Source: CAZZCN01 sp964652975 (lineage in GTDB: Bacteria; Bacillota; Clostridia; Saccharofermentanales; UBA5734). Taken from it: a stretch of 64,000 nucleotides of DNA. Numbering within the stretch: the stretch's first letter is position 1; every line of letters begins with the position of its first letter. The stretch covers positions 42,466-106,465 of the forward strand of contig CAZZCN010000001.1 of assembly GCA_964652975.1 (NCBI GenBank). Reading direction: 5' to 3'. Position numbers and translations under genes: made by a program. The notes below the pieces were generated by a model. The model was not told the DNA's origin. It worked only from the letters and a program-made list of their open reading frames with translations, and did not search any database. Positions 46,660 through 56,566 of this stretch are shown here, one piece after another.

Positions 46660-47529
46660 ATGGATTACAAATATTCGCTTTATACCATGGATGTTAGACC
46701 AAGTGCGGAGTTGTCAGTCTATCAGTTCGGTTATGAGACTTGTCTCGAGGGACAAAGCTATGGTCCTACGATTCGCGATTATTATCTGATTCATTATATT
46801 GTAAGTGGCAAGGGCAGTTACACTGTAAATGACAAAACATATGAGCTTGCAGAAAATGATGGATTTCTGATCCCTCCGGGTGTAAAAACATTCTATTGCG
46901 CTGATACCAATGAGCCTTGGACATATTACTGGGTTGGGTTTAATGGGACAGAGGCAAAAAGGATATTAAATCATGCGCATTTGAATGAACATAATGTAGT
47001 TTTCAACTATAAGATCGACAATAGACTGATTGATATTCTGTATACCATCACACAGACTGTCAATGCCGCAGAGAATGTCGAGTATTCGTCGCTCGGGTAT
47101 CTTTACCGGTTTCTAGCCATCCTTATAGCCAAGCATAACCTTGAAGACGAGACCGGCAAAAAGTCATCTGAATCATATTCTTCAAGAGCCATCAGGTATA
47201 TCGAAGAAAATTATACGAAAAATTTGAAGGTTTCAGATATTACCAAAATGCTAAAAATTGATCGAAGCCATCTTTTCAGAATTTTCAAAGAAGATCTTCA
47301 GATATCGCCTCAACAATATATTCTAAAGTTTAGATTGAACAAGGCCTGTACCTTGCTTCGTTCCAGCAATTTTTCGCTCGGAGAAATCTCCGAACTTCTG
47401 CAATTCTCAGACCCTATGTACTTTGCAAGAATATTCAAAAAGCACCTGAATATAAGTCCTTCCGCCTATAGAAAACACCCGTTTGAAAGTAATATGGACA
47501 TCACAGGAAATATTCAGAAGGTAGACTAG
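46660..47529 (+). CDS. AraC-family transcription regulator (MsmR-like)
   Basis: 289 residues: cupin-type ligand domain (about 15-90; YIVSGKGSYTV, then NDGFLIPPG) and two helix-turn-helix motifs at about 180-280 (LKVSDITKMLKIDRSHLFRIF and LGEISELLQFSDPMYFARIFKKH). It is divergent from the locus that ends at the ribokinase, and is probably its sugar-responsive activator, binding the direct repeats at 46508-46637. A TATAAT box without good -35 box lies about 33 bases before the start, which would fit autoregulation. GGAAGG lies 11 bases before ATG. Confidence 0.9.
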   Translation: MDYKYSLYTMDVRPSAELSVYQFGYETCLEGQSYGPTIRDYYLIHYIVSGKGSYTVNDKTYELAENDGFLIPPGVKTFYCADTNEPWTYYWVGFNGTEAKRILNHAHLNEHNVVFNYKIDNRLIDILYTITQTVNAAENVEYSSLGYLYRFLAILIAKHNLEDETGKKSSESYSSRAIRYIEENYTKNLKVSDITKMLKIDRSHLFRIFKEDLQISPQQYILKFRLNKACTLLRSSNFSLGEISELLQFSDPMYFARIFKKHLNISPSAYRKHPFESNMDITGNIQKVD

Positions 47530-47661
47530 ATGGATTAGTTAGATAAAATTAAATAGATTATATATCATACAAAGCTGTCATCGAGACTGGTAAAATTTTA
47601 AATAGTCTAGCATAAAACCATTAATGAAGTACCTTATCAAATATTTATATAGCATTGATTC

Positions 47662-48342
47662 TTACGCCGCGTACTCACCGTCATATCCTACAAGAACTGC
47701 ATCCTTGACACCGGCGATAGAAGAAATTTCATTTACGAAAGCTGTATTATCGCCTTTGATTCTTACTTCAACGGTTAGCTCGATATTACGATTGGATACT
47801 GTCTTGGACTTGAGTGAATAGTGAAGCTTGTTCAGAATAACCTTGACCTTGTCGTTCGCCTCTTCTTCGTAGTGGACAACAAATATGTATACAGGGTCTT
47901 TCATCTTGAATTTAGTGAATACCAATAGTATGATACCTACAAAAAGCGAACCTATTATCGCTATCGGATATGTGCCGGCACCAGTTGTAATTCCTGCTAC
48001 TATAGCCCAGAACATAAACACTATGTCCAGCGGATCCTTTAGAGCAGTTCTGAATCTGACAATACTCAAAGCACCTACCATACCAAGTGACAGGACAACG
48101 TTGGTACTGATGGTCATGATAACAATGGAAGTAAGAACGCACATCAATAAAAGTGAGAGGTTGAAACCGTAGTTGTATACCACTCCTTTAAAAGTTGTCT
48201 TATAAATATAAAAAATAAATAACGCGACTGCAAGTGCTATTAGCAGATTGAAAAAAACATCAAAACTCGAAATCTTCGAAAATGTCTCGAGCTTGCTTAT
48301 ACTTTTCTTTATAATATCTGTAAAATTAAGGACACCATCCAT
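47662..48342 (-). CDS. DUF4956-domain membrane protein
   Basis: 226 residues with four predicted membrane helices in residues about 30-140 and a soluble C-terminal ferredoxin-like part (about 145-225). The conserved stretch VGALSIVRFRTALKDPLDIVFMFW at the membrane is typical of DUF4956 (given here in part as VRFRTALKDP). Members usually lie next to VTC-domain and CotH genes, as here; the biochemical role is not known. It is the last gene of the Pel operon, 12 bases after the VTC gene. AGAGG precedes ATG. Confidence 0.85.
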   Translation of the reverse strand: MDGVLNFTDIIKKSISKLETFSKISSFDVFFNLLIALAVALFIFYIYKTTFKGVVYNYGFNLSLLLMCVLTSIVIMTISTNVVLSLGMVGALSIVRFRTALKDPLDIVFMFWAIVAGITTGAGTYPIAIIGSLFVGIILLVFTKFKMKDPVYIFVVHYEEEANDKVKVILNKLHYSLKSKTVSNRNIELTVEVRIKGDNTAFVNEISSIAGVKDAVLVGYDGEYAA

Positions 48343-48354
48343 ATTACATACCTC

Positions 48355-49056
48355 TTAATAAATATTGTTTTTCTTTACTCTGCACATTAAATATTTCGAA
48401 ATGGCACATCTCTCATGAGATGAAATGCTCAGAAGACCTCTGATAAATTGTGGAAGGAACTCATCGAACTTTACCTCGAGTATAATGGTCGGTTCGCCAA
48501 ATATACCTACAGAGGACAAATCCTTATTAAAAATGTCATTTGAATTATATCCCACGGATAATTCTTTGTCAAACGTGATGCGCACATCCCCCGGATTATA
48601 TATATATGCTTCACGCCTATAATCTACAATAACTTTAGGCCTCAGCATTCCGCCGATTACTCTTCGGTAAAATTCTTGTTTAAGCCCTGTTTCATTTGAC
48701 AAAAAATCATAATCCCCGTCCATGATCTTATTATACTCGGCAAGAGTAAGTGAAACAGAATCCTTGCTTATATACTCTCCGAATTTGGATTTGCATTCAA
48801 GCTTGATTATATTAGTGCTGAAGTCATAAATTCTGATTCGGTATTTTTTGCGTTTGAAAACGCCATAATTTTTCTCGTAAAGTGAACTGTCGTACATATC
48901 GTCAAAATACAGGCTCCTGATATGATAATTCCCGTTCTCGTCAGCATTTTGGTCAAGATTTATAATGGGTCTTATCCTGTTTCGAAGACTTTCATACTCT
49001 CTCTCGTTGATATAGTATTTTAGCTCATGTCTTAGTGGTTTGCCTTCAAATTGCAT
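48355..49056 (-). CDS. VTC-domain (polyphosphate polymerase-like) protein
   Basis: 233-residue cytoplasmic protein of the VTC tunnel family. Features: RHELKYYI at the N-terminus, IRSLYFDD, KYRIRIYD, IKLECKSK and ILEVKFDEFLP, i.e. the alternating basic and acidic strands that line the tunnel. In yeast the VTC domain makes polyphosphate from ATP; bacterial homologues beside CotH are not well characterised. Seven bases separate it from the CotH stop, and GAGGA precedes the start. Confidence 0.85.
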   Translation of the reverse strand: MQFEGKPLRHELKYYINEREYESLRNRIRPIINLDQNADENGNYHIRSLYFDDMYDSSLYEKNYGVFKRKKYRIRIYDFSTNIIKLECKSKFGEYISKDSVSLTLAEYNKIMDGDYDFLSNETGLKQEFYRRVIGGMLRPKVIVDYRREAYIYNPGDVRITFDKELSVGYNSNDIFNKDLSSVGIFGEPTIILEVKFDEFLPQFIRGLLSISSHERCAISKYLMCRVKKNNIY

Positions 49057-49063
49057 AATATCC

Positions 49064-50806
49064 TCATTTTATAACCAGTTGTTTGACTCCGAAATATCTG
49101 TTGGAAAAACCATCTTCATATACATCGAACGCCTGCTGTGTATTGCCTTTGGAGTCCTTGACTGTAACCTTCCAGTAGTAGGTACCGGGCGCGATATTGC
49201 CAATATTGACAGTATTCCCTGTAAGATTTGTGTTGCTTTTTATTGTATTTTTGAATGATGGATCGTATGCCATGCTAAAGTCATACTTCAAATCATCTCC
49301 CTGGAAATCATATGAATTATCCCAGGTCAACGAATACAGACCATCGCTCTTTGTTGCGTCTCCAAGATATATCGGCATAGGATTCTCAATGCTTTTCAGG
49401 TATTTTTGAAGGTTTGCGGCCGGATGATTTTCGAGTCCCCAATATTCTTTGTCATAGTCCGCTACAGAAGCAGGAAGTCCACCAAGGTCGGGTGATACTT
49501 TTACTATTTTGGATACTATTGGATAATAGCCTTGTAGCAGTTTATGTGTATTTTCTTTGTTTATTATTTTACTAACCGCTTGAACTCTCTCAGTGAGTTG
49601 TTTTAAGTTGTCAGGAATCTTCAAGAATCTGCTTATCAGAATATTCCCCCAGTAATTGGAGACTCCACTCTCCCAGCTCCCCTTCAATCTCGGGGCATGT
49701 CCGGCTTGGGTTTCCCAGCCCCAGGCTCCATCATAATCCCATTGCATAAAATACCATTTATCGGAATTATTGGGACTGTAAATCATAAAATTCTGTGTCC
49801 TGGTATCGATATTCCCCATGATAATATTCACCGATAGCCATGTAAGTAAATTATTTCTGTCAAAATGCGTGGCCACAATATCGTTTATATCCGAACCGAG
49901 GTTATTAACTTCATCCAGCATTTCAATAAGCTTGGAATGGTCCTTGGTAGTTTTAATGGAAAGTCTTTTCTCAAATTCAGCTCTTACATATCTTGGATCA
50001 TCCTGTTTTCTTATAAAATCCTCGTATCTAAAAAATTCAAAGTCTTCCGCTTTGTAAAGAGACCCGTTAGGGTCAAGACCATGTGACGCCAGAAATGTCT
50101 TGTTAGGTTGTTCAATCTGTGTATATAGTCCATAACTCACAAATGCCGCCTTGCTGTTACCTGAAGAAAAATCCTTAACATGCAATCTTACAAATCTGGT
50201 CCTAAGACTTGAAAGTCCGGAAATTTTGGCAAAATAGTCAAAGCTTAATTTATTCCTGACGCGCGTAAGGTCGTATGGGTGTTTGTTAAGATTAATGGTT
50301 TTCTGATTATTCCACGGGCTTGAACCGTCAAAGAGCTTGATTCCGTATGATTTTTGTGGTGTTTCGCGTGTTGAGCGTCCTCTCAATTCAATTGTTGCGT
50401 TTGAGGTGTCGGCAGAATATCCATACATGCCCTTCTGCGGTCCTAATACATTCCCTTCCTGAAAAATTATTTCCAACGTATCATCCTGCACATCTGTTCC
50501 TGCATTGACCATCAGCTGATTCATAGCGTCAAATGTAATTGGATTATTCCTTTTTCCATCGGCAGCACTGGAAACTGTTGACTTAAGAACTGTCACATAC
50601 AAATCAGTAATCTCCAGAGGGTCATTATCGTAGACACTCCTGTCCTCGTTTATTCCCCTGACTGCAAAATCGGCATTCTTGTCAAATGTGCTTGACCCGG
50701 TCGGCGAAATAGCCGAACCAAGAATAAACTGGACAATAGCTCCTGCTGACATCGCCAGAACCAGCAATGCCCCAATAATAATTATATTCAAGTTTTTTTT
50801 GACCAT
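49064..50806 (-). CDS. CotH-family kinase, membrane-anchored
   Basis: 580 residues. One N-terminal membrane helix (about 7-28), so the rest is likely outside. The CotH kinase domain covers about 85-440: GRSTRETPQKSYGIKLF, the NIDTRTQNFMIY stretch and QWDYDGAWG with the metal-binding Asp. A C-terminal fibronectin-like domain (about 490-575; APGTYYWKVTVKD) follows. CotH of Bacillus is an atypical kinase that phosphorylates spore coat proteins; here the place in a Pel operon suggests another substrate on the surface. GGAGG lies 8 bases before ATG. It follows pelG after a 97-base gap. Confidence 0.88.
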   Translation of the reverse strand: MVKKNLNIIIIGALLVLAMSAGAIVQFILGSAISPTGSSTFDKNADFAVRGINEDRSVYDNDPLEITDLYVTVLKSTVSSAADGKRNNPITFDAMNQLMVNAGTDVQDDTLEIIFQEGNVLGPQKGMYGYSADTSNATIELRGRSTRETPQKSYGIKLFDGSSPWNNQKTINLNKHPYDLTRVRNKLSFDYFAKISGLSSLRTRFVRLHVKDFSSGNSKAAFVSYGLYTQIEQPNKTFLASHGLDPNGSLYKAEDFEFFRYEDFIRKQDDPRYVRAEFEKRLSIKTTKDHSKLIEMLDEVNNLGSDINDIVATHFDRNNLLTWLSVNIIMGNIDTRTQNFMIYSPNNSDKWYFMQWDYDGAWGWETQAGHAPRLKGSWESGVSNYWGNILISRFLKIPDNLKQLTERVQAVSKIINKENTHKLLQGYYPIVSKIVKVSPDLGGLPASVADYDKEYWGLENHPAANLQKYLKSIENPMPIYLGDATKSDGLYSLTWDNSYDFQGDDLKYDFSMAYDPSFKNTIKSNTNLTGNTVNIGNIAPGTYYWKVTVKDSKGNTQQAFDVYEDGFSNRYFGVKQLVIK

Positions 50807-50903
50807 CTGATCTTCCTCCGGTTACACTTATTTGTAGCATTCATCAGTGTTAGAATATCTGTTTTCTATTAGTTGGTATACTTAATAAATGTTTTAGTAC
50901 CAA

Positions 50904-52397
50904 TCATTTCTGCAAATTTTTATCTGTGTCTCCAATCACCGGCCCTTTAAATTTAATATCAATCATCTTTGACATCGTTCCCGCTCTTCGTCTGAACCCG
51001 GCTGGCTTCGTGACGCTATATAGCGGTTGCTTGCAATATGTATAAAAATCAATATTTTTAAGGAAGTATCTTAGCCTGATAAATGCAACAGACAAAGAAA
51101 TAAAACTTCCAACAAAGTAACCGGCTCCTATAAAGTTGTCACCCAGTAGCAGAAAAACCAGCGTAAACGCCGCATTCGATGTAAAAAACACCAGTCCGAC
51201 AGCCAATGCACCGTTTTTGTCATCAAAATACAGCATAATCAGAACAACAATAACCATAATTATATATAGAAAACTTCCAAGCACCAGTATCGAGAAGGTG
51301 TCGGTCCATGCTCTGGTAAAACCGATGTAAGGCAGCAATCTGACTCCAATGGTTATTGAAAGAAATGAGATAAAAAGCTGAAGTTCCATGATATATGTTA
51401 TCTGTTGAACCAGAACCTCAATCATCTCGTCCTTGGCCATTTTGATTTCTCTTATAGTGCCGCCATTGATAATCAGTGAATAGTATGCTCTATATTTTCC
51501 GTAAAAATGCGTCTCAACCGACACTACAAAAAGCACCATCGCAGGAATAACAGTCAGTATCGAATAAAACATAGGAACATCATAAAGCGGACAATTTCGT
51601 AAAAACCCTCCAGCTACAATGCTTGATTTGCCAAACCAGAATATAATAATGTGAACATATGCACCTAATGTTATAAATAACCCTATCAGGAACAGCGTTG
51701 AATGCTTTTTGAAGTAACCAATAAACTTAAATATTCCTGATTCGAAATGAAAATAGAACTGTTTGATGTAAATCGCAAATGAAAGAATAATATAGAAAAA
51801 ACCGATATTGATTGAAAGCAGGCTTGATTTGACGGCATTCAGACCCGTCAGCCTTGTAAACGCCAGCGTCAGTGCAATTAATATCAACGCCCCTGTAAAA
51901 AATCCTTTTAATATCTTCGTATAATTTCTCAGGGCAGAGATGTATACCATCTCTATCCACAAAATGCTTATTTCGACGAACAGAAGGTAGGATAGAATCT
52001 TGTGAAATGCATCAAATGGTGAAAAGCTCAAAAAAACAAAACCGATTACCCCTGAAAGTAAAAGAATAACAATTTGCGAGCCGTAAAACGACGGAAGAAT
52101 TCTTCCAAACCTGCCTTCAAAAATATTATCTGAAATATATCGTGAAAGAATATAAACAAACCCACCGGTAATAATTATCGAGAAAATAAATGCATATACA
52201 ATTGTAGCAATAAGAAGTTCAATATCAGATTTAGGCACGCCTATATCAGTCAGATAGATATTGGAAAAAACAATAACCGACATGCAGATTATCATAGGGC
52301 CTACTGTGACCATTGCAGAGTAAAAATATGCGGCGATATTCGGTAAATATCCCTTTTTGTTAAACAGTTTCTTTAGTTCAAAACCAATACCGGCCAT
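50904..52397 (-). CDS. pelG: PelG, Pel polysaccharide membrane transporter
   Basis: 497-residue integral membrane protein with about 12 helices and the family start MAGIGFELKKLF. It belongs to the polysaccharide transporter/flippase superfamily and forms with PelD and PelE the membrane complex that moves the polymer across the membrane as PelF makes it. It starts 3 bases after the pelF stop, with GAGGT before the ATG. The C-terminal 40 residues are cytoplasmic and basic. Confidence 0.93.
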   Translation of the reverse strand: MAGIGFELKKLFNKKGYLPNIAAYFYSAMVTVGPMIICMSVIVFSNIYLTDIGVPKSDIELLIATIVYAFIFSIIITGGFVYILSRYISDNIFEGRFGRILPSFYGSQIVILLLSGVIGFVFLSFSPFDAFHKILSYLLFVEISILWIEMVYISALRNYTKILKGFFTGALILIALTLAFTRLTGLNAVKSSLLSINIGFFYIILSFAIYIKQFYFHFESGIFKFIGYFKKHSTLFLIGLFITLGAYVHIIIFWFGKSSIVAGGFLRNCPLYDVPMFYSILTVIPAMVLFVVSVETHFYGKYRAYYSLIINGGTIREIKMAKDEMIEVLVQQITYIMELQLFISFLSITIGVRLLPYIGFTRAWTDTFSILVLGSFLYIIMVIVVLIMLYFDDKNGALAVGLVFFTSNAAFTLVFLLLGDNFIGAGYFVGSFISLSVAFIRLRYFLKNIDFYTYCKQPLYSVTKPAGFRRRAGTMSKMIDIKFKGPVIGDTDKNLQK

Positions 52398-52399
52398 AT

Positions 52400-53806
52400 C
52401 TACCTCATCTCGTAATAGAGTTTTTTGTAGCTGTCAACGAAGCGGTCGATTGAATACAGCGCCAAGGCTCTTTTGTAGCCATTCTCGCCATAACGCATAC
52501 ACAGGTTTTTGTCCCTTGCCATTTTAATAATTGCATTTCCGAGTTTTTCGTAATCCATAACGGGCACTACTATCCCTGCTGTTCCAAAATCGTCATCCGC
52601 ACCTTCAATTAGTTCCCTGCAACACCCTACATCGGTTGTAACCGAAGGTTTTTTGTATGCGAACCCCTCCAGGATAGCAAACGGCTGAGCTTCGCTGATA
52701 CTTGTCAATAGAAGGAAATCCATCCATCCCATATAATCGTGCGGGTTTATCATACCTGTAAAAACAACGTCCTCTATTTCCATGTTTTCTACCATTTGTT
52801 TGCAATCCATATAATATTCCTCATCTTCATCAATCGGTCCCATCAGGTATAGTCTGAGGTTTTTTATTTCGGATTTTGCTATTGCAAAGCCATGTATCAT
52901 GGTCTTGATATCCTTGATTGGAACAATTCTTATTAGTGCCCCAATATTGATGAAGTCATCTGAAGGTGGATTCATTTTGTCGGCTTTTATCTTAGAAAAG
53001 TCCACACCGTTAGGTATAATAGTTATCTTTCGCTCATCGCAGCCCAGTTCTTTTTGGATTTCCATGTTCCTGTTAAAAAGCGAAATCACCCTATCTGAAC
53101 TGTCATAGGTTTTCTTTGAAAGACTGTAGAAAAATTCTATCCAGATTTCTTTGAAATATCCCTTCAACCAGTCGGATTTTATTATCTCCTCTTCTCTTTC
53201 ACGTGAATAAATACCATGTTCGGTAAGTATAAACGGCTTGGCGCACAAATATTTGGCGAGACTTCCTATAATTCCGGCATATCCTGTTGAAACGCTGTGG
53301 TATATGTCCGCTTCCGGGATTTCTTTCTTGATAATCTGGAAAAGAGGAAGAATCATAGACTTTATAGTCCAGTAAAGCTCGGTAAAAGAAACCTGCGAAT
53401 AATGTTCTTCACTTGCCTCCTGTACAATTTCAAGAAAGTTACGGCTCATCAGAAAATTTGTCACGTTGTCGTAATTCTTACCGCGCACCATTGCAAAAAT
53501 TGAATCCCAGTCAGTAGGACGTCCACATATAAGATTCTTTATGGCTTCCTTTGCCTCGTTTGTTATACGATATCTTTTACCCCAGTTACTTTTGGTCGTA
53601 GTAAATTCATCCAGAAAACTTTCGGTAATCCCTTTGACATTATCAGGGAATTTGTATTTGTATATACCACGGGTCTTCTCTTCAGCTCCTATGGTAAAAA
53701 TTACAAACTCGTGCTCTGGCAAGTCTGTCATAAGCATCTGTATCCAGCTCGAAACTCCACCTGCAACATATGGGTAACTGCCTTCGGCAATAATGCAAAT
53801 CCTCAT
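52400..53806 (-). CDS. pelF: PelF, GT4 glycosyltransferase
   Basis: 468-residue cytoplasmic glycosyltransferase of family GT4. The PelF signature CIIAEGSYPYVAGGVSSW is at the N-terminus and the EX7E motif at Glu372-Glu380 (SEAQPFAILEG). In Pseudomonas the enzyme polymerises Pel, which is GalNAc-rich, from UDP-sugars. It is placed two bases after pelA-type gene and three bases before pelG, in a tight operon. Confidence 0.95.
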   Translation of the reverse strand: MRICIIAEGSYPYVAGGVSSWIQMLMTDLPEHEFVIFTIGAEEKTRGIYKYKFPDNVKGITESFLDEFTTTKSNWGKRYRITNEAKEAIKNLICGRPTDWDSIFAMVRGKNYDNVTNFLMSRNFLEIVQEASEEHYSQVSFTELYWTIKSMILPLFQIIKKEIPEADIYHSVSTGYAGIIGSLAKYLCAKPFILTEHGIYSREREEEIIKSDWLKGYFKEIWIEFFYSLSKKTYDSSDRVISLFNRNMEIQKELGCDERKITIIPNGVDFSKIKADKMNPPSDDFINIGALIRIVPIKDIKTMIHGFAIAKSEIKNLRLYLMGPIDEDEEYYMDCKQMVENMEIEDVVFTGMINPHDYMGWMDFLLLTSISEAQPFAILEGFAYKKPSVTTDVGCCRELIEGADDDFGTAGIVVPVMDYEKLGNAIIKMARDKNLCMRYGENGYKRALALYSIDRFVDSYKKLYYEMR

Positions 53807-53807
53807 A

Positions 53808-55649
53808 TCATTTACCCTGTCCTGTGATACTTATTTCGAAAATGCAATCACTTGCCTCAATAAGGTATACTCCGGTGTCTATTCTAGAAACTGTACAATT
53901 TGATTTTGAATTTATATCTTTTGTACTTCTCATGATAAAACTGCCTTCTTTTACTGCCTTGTCACAATAGCCTTTTATACCGGTTTCTGTAGCGTAAAAT
54001 TCGAATTTGGATTCAACTGATTTTTTGACTTCGTAGCCTCCCTTGGAAGCAGTCATTGCTCTTAGCCATCCAAAGTTCTGGTAGATATTGCTCATTAACT
54101 TGTTATATTCAGAGTAAAGATATTCCCAGCTTTTGTCACCGTTCCTGGCACTGTCAAGCACGTCGTCGGGATGGATGAAATGTGAAAATGTGCCAAGCGA
54201 TGTTATGGTGTTATATTCATTCCACATGCTTGACTGCGTATCACTATACCCTGATGATATTCTAGGTAATTCTATAATGCCGTCCTTGCTTACACCAAAT
54301 TCCTGATCGTATTGATCATCGGTTGCGTCTTTGTAATAAACGGACGAAAGTATTTTGATTGACGGCGCGGCTTTCAGTAATGACTTTCTGCCCTTAGGGC
54401 TTAATATGTTAGAAGGCGGCACATAGACTTGAAAGTCATAAAACGGGAAAACCGTATTGGCATAGGCACTTAATTCCTTTATGGCTGCTTCCATGTCAGT
54501 CTCGCTTTGCCACGGATTGTAACCATCATTCTCCTTGGCATATCCGGTTTCAGCAAGCGGTTGATGGTTGTATCCATGAAATCCGATCTCACCACCGCTG
54601 TTTATAAGTTCTCTGCCATAAATAATAAGATTCTTGTTCTCTCCTCTTCTTGGGCCATCAAAAGGCGGATTAACAAGGTTATTATAAGTTTCAATTATCA
54701 AGCCGGTATATTTTAAATTATATTGAAATGAGCTTTTAACTATATCCGGCCACCAGATATCCCTAAAGAATCCTTCTATGTTTCTAGAATATTCTTTTTT
54801 GATTCTTTCGTTGTAGCCTTGTGGAAATGGTGCCGGGAAATCGTCTATATAAACGAGTTTTATATTAAAAACCGGATATATAAAATCATCATCAATAAGA
54901 CTCATCCCTCCGACAATCAAGCCTCGACAATCGTTTCTGGTAAACATGGTACCATTGTTGACGAGAAATCTGCCCTTGCCGTAATCAACGCTCCATACAA
55001 TAGGATTTTGATCCTTTGATACAACATGAACTCTGCATTTTTTGTCCAATGAGACCGGCAACCCAAAATTTTCGATCAATTCACCATCTACGGTCAGGCC
55101 AGTCCCCTTTATCAATATATTATCTTTTACTTCAACACCCATGTATATTTTAGGGAATCCGAATTCCAGTACACCCAGTTTCCTGTAAACTCTGTAATAA
55201 GCATCGCCCACATCTTGATTAACCGCCAGAAACACCCTGCCGCCGTTATATGCATATTTACTCAGTTTATCTATATCTGGAACCAGATCGAGTTTATGTG
55301 TTGTTACGATTACCAGCCAGTATTCGTTGTAATTGTATGCATCCTTGGAAATGTCCTTAACAGTATAAGTCATTTTAAGGTATCTGAAAACTTGTTTCAT
55401 ATTACTAACTATTGCAGCGCTTTCAGGATTGGCCGGCTCCGTAAGAACAAGTATTTTACGTGTAATGGGTTTTTCGTTAGAAGCAGGCTTGTAATTTGTA
55501 GACTCTCCTGCTACTTTAACGGACAAGTCAATGTTGTTATTGGTGTTCTTACTGACAACTCTGAACAGATAATCTGTTCTGAACATCTGAAGAAACAGAC
55601 CCAAAAACAAAACAACAGCCATTATAATAACAATATTTCTTCTAAGCAT
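53808..55649 (-). CDS. pelA: PelA-type polysaccharide deacetylase (DUF2194)
   Basis: 613 residues: one N-terminal membrane helix (5-23), a long beta/alpha region (about 60-255) and a deacetylase domain (about 260-500). The metal and catalytic residues are all visible: Asp269-Asp270 in YIDDFPAP, His358 and His362 in GFHGYNH, His493 in FIHPDD. A C-terminal beta domain (about 540-610) may bind polymer. Unlike Pseudomonas PelA there is no N-terminal glycoside hydrolase domain, as in Gram-positive Pel clusters, so it would be anchored and face outward. Its ATG overlaps the pelE stop by one base. Confidence 0.85.
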   Translation of the reverse strand: MLRRNIVIIMAVVLFLGLFLQMFRTDYLFRVVSKNTNNNIDLSVKVAGESTNYKPASNEKPITRKILVLTEPANPESAAIVSNMKQVFRYLKMTYTVKDISKDAYNYNEYWLVIVTTHKLDLVPDIDKLSKYAYNGGRVFLAVNQDVGDAYYRVYRKLGVLEFGFPKIYMGVEVKDNILIKGTGLTVDGELIENFGLPVSLDKKCRVHVVSKDQNPIVWSVDYGKGRFLVNNGTMFTRNDCRGLIVGGMSLIDDDFIYPVFNIKLVYIDDFPAPFPQGYNERIKKEYSRNIEGFFRDIWWPDIVKSSFQYNLKYTGLIIETYNNLVNPPFDGPRRGENKNLIIYGRELINSGGEIGFHGYNHQPLAETGYAKENDGYNPWQSETDMEAAIKELSAYANTVFPFYDFQVYVPPSNILSPKGRKSLLKAAPSIKILSSVYYKDATDDQYDQEFGVSKDGIIELPRISSGYSDTQSSMWNEYNTITSLGTFSHFIHPDDVLDSARNGDKSWEYLYSEYNKLMSNIYQNFGWLRAMTASKGGYEVKKSVESKFEFYATETGIKGYCDKAVKEGSFIMRSTKDINSKSNCTVSRIDTGVYLIEASDCIFEISITGQGK

Positions 55650-56566
55650 TACAACTCACCTTCTTCTATCCAGAATCTAAGTTTGTTCAGGGCACTGTAA
55701 GAAAGTTTTATCTGAGAGTTCCGCAATTTTTCGAGAGTGTATTTGAACTTTTTCGTGTCACCCAAAGTATAACACAGTTTAAGAGTCATTATAAATGGTT
55801 CTTCCGAATTGCTGTGAAGCTTCATAAAGCCCTCGCATGATTGTGCAGCTTTCGAATATTCCTTAAGCTTGAGTTCGGTGTTTATGCGTTCAACAAAATA
55901 TTCTCTTTTCTCGGGTTCAAGTCTGTTGATATTTTCTAATATCTGAATATAGAGGTATCTATACTTTTTTATACTTCTGACATCCAGCATACCGCTATGG
56001 ATATATCTTCTGATCACTTCGGCATATGCGATGGATATATCGACGTCTTCCTTATCCGCTTCATATTTTACAGACAAGGCCTGCAATCCTGTCATTAGCC
56101 GGTTCTTTAAGTCCATCAAGGCAGCGGCTGCATAATGTGACGTCTCTGTGTCTGAATCATTCACTGCCTTCTTAAGAAAAGTTGAAGACAGGTAAATGTC
56201 CTGTTTGAGGGCTTCAATCAAGAGCATTCTCTTGGTTTTGTTGCTGTTTATGATAAGGGCTTCCTCGATAGGTACTATGTTGCTTTCCTTTTCTACGTTC
56301 AAATTCAGGTAATGACTGTTGGTATCCATGCTAAGTAAAGTATTTACTTCAAAATCGTCGATTGTCTCTCCATCTTTTTTTTCGGGATAGTAATTTAGAA
56401 AAATAATGAAAAATATGCCAAAATAAGGCATTAAAATAACAATTGCTGCAATATAACCTATCTTATACCTCTCGATTCTGTTCGGGTTATTCAAAGAATA
56501 GGCGATAATGACAACAAGCGAAATAAAATAATATATTGCTAATGAAAAATAGAAATAGTTAATCAT
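55649..56566 (-). CDS. pelE: PelE-like membrane protein with helical repeats
   Basis: 305 residues: two N-terminal membrane helices (about 3-24 and 36-58), then a cytoplasmic helical domain with TPR-like repeats (about 120-300). PelE of Pseudomonas has the same layout and joins PelD and PelG. Sequence motif DSDTETSHYAAAALMDLK (around 138-155) is typical for the family. It overlaps the end of the fused epimerase-pelD gene by 8 bases and the start of pelA by one, so all are coupled. Confidence 0.8.
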   Translation of the reverse strand: MINYFYFSLAIYYFISLVVIIAYSLNNPNRIERYKIGYIAAIVILMPYFGIFFIIFLNYYPEKKDGETIDDFEVNTLLSMDTNSHYLNLNVEKESNIVPIEEALIINSNKTKRMLLIEALKQDIYLSSTFLKKAVNDSDTETSHYAAAALMDLKNRLMTGLQALSVKYEADKEDVDISIAYAEVIRRYIHSGMLDVRSIKKYRYLYIQILENINRLEPEKREYFVERINTELKLKEYSKAAQSCEGFMKLHSNSEEPFIMTLKLCYTLGDTKKFKYTLEKLRNSQIKLSYSALNKLRFWIEEGEL

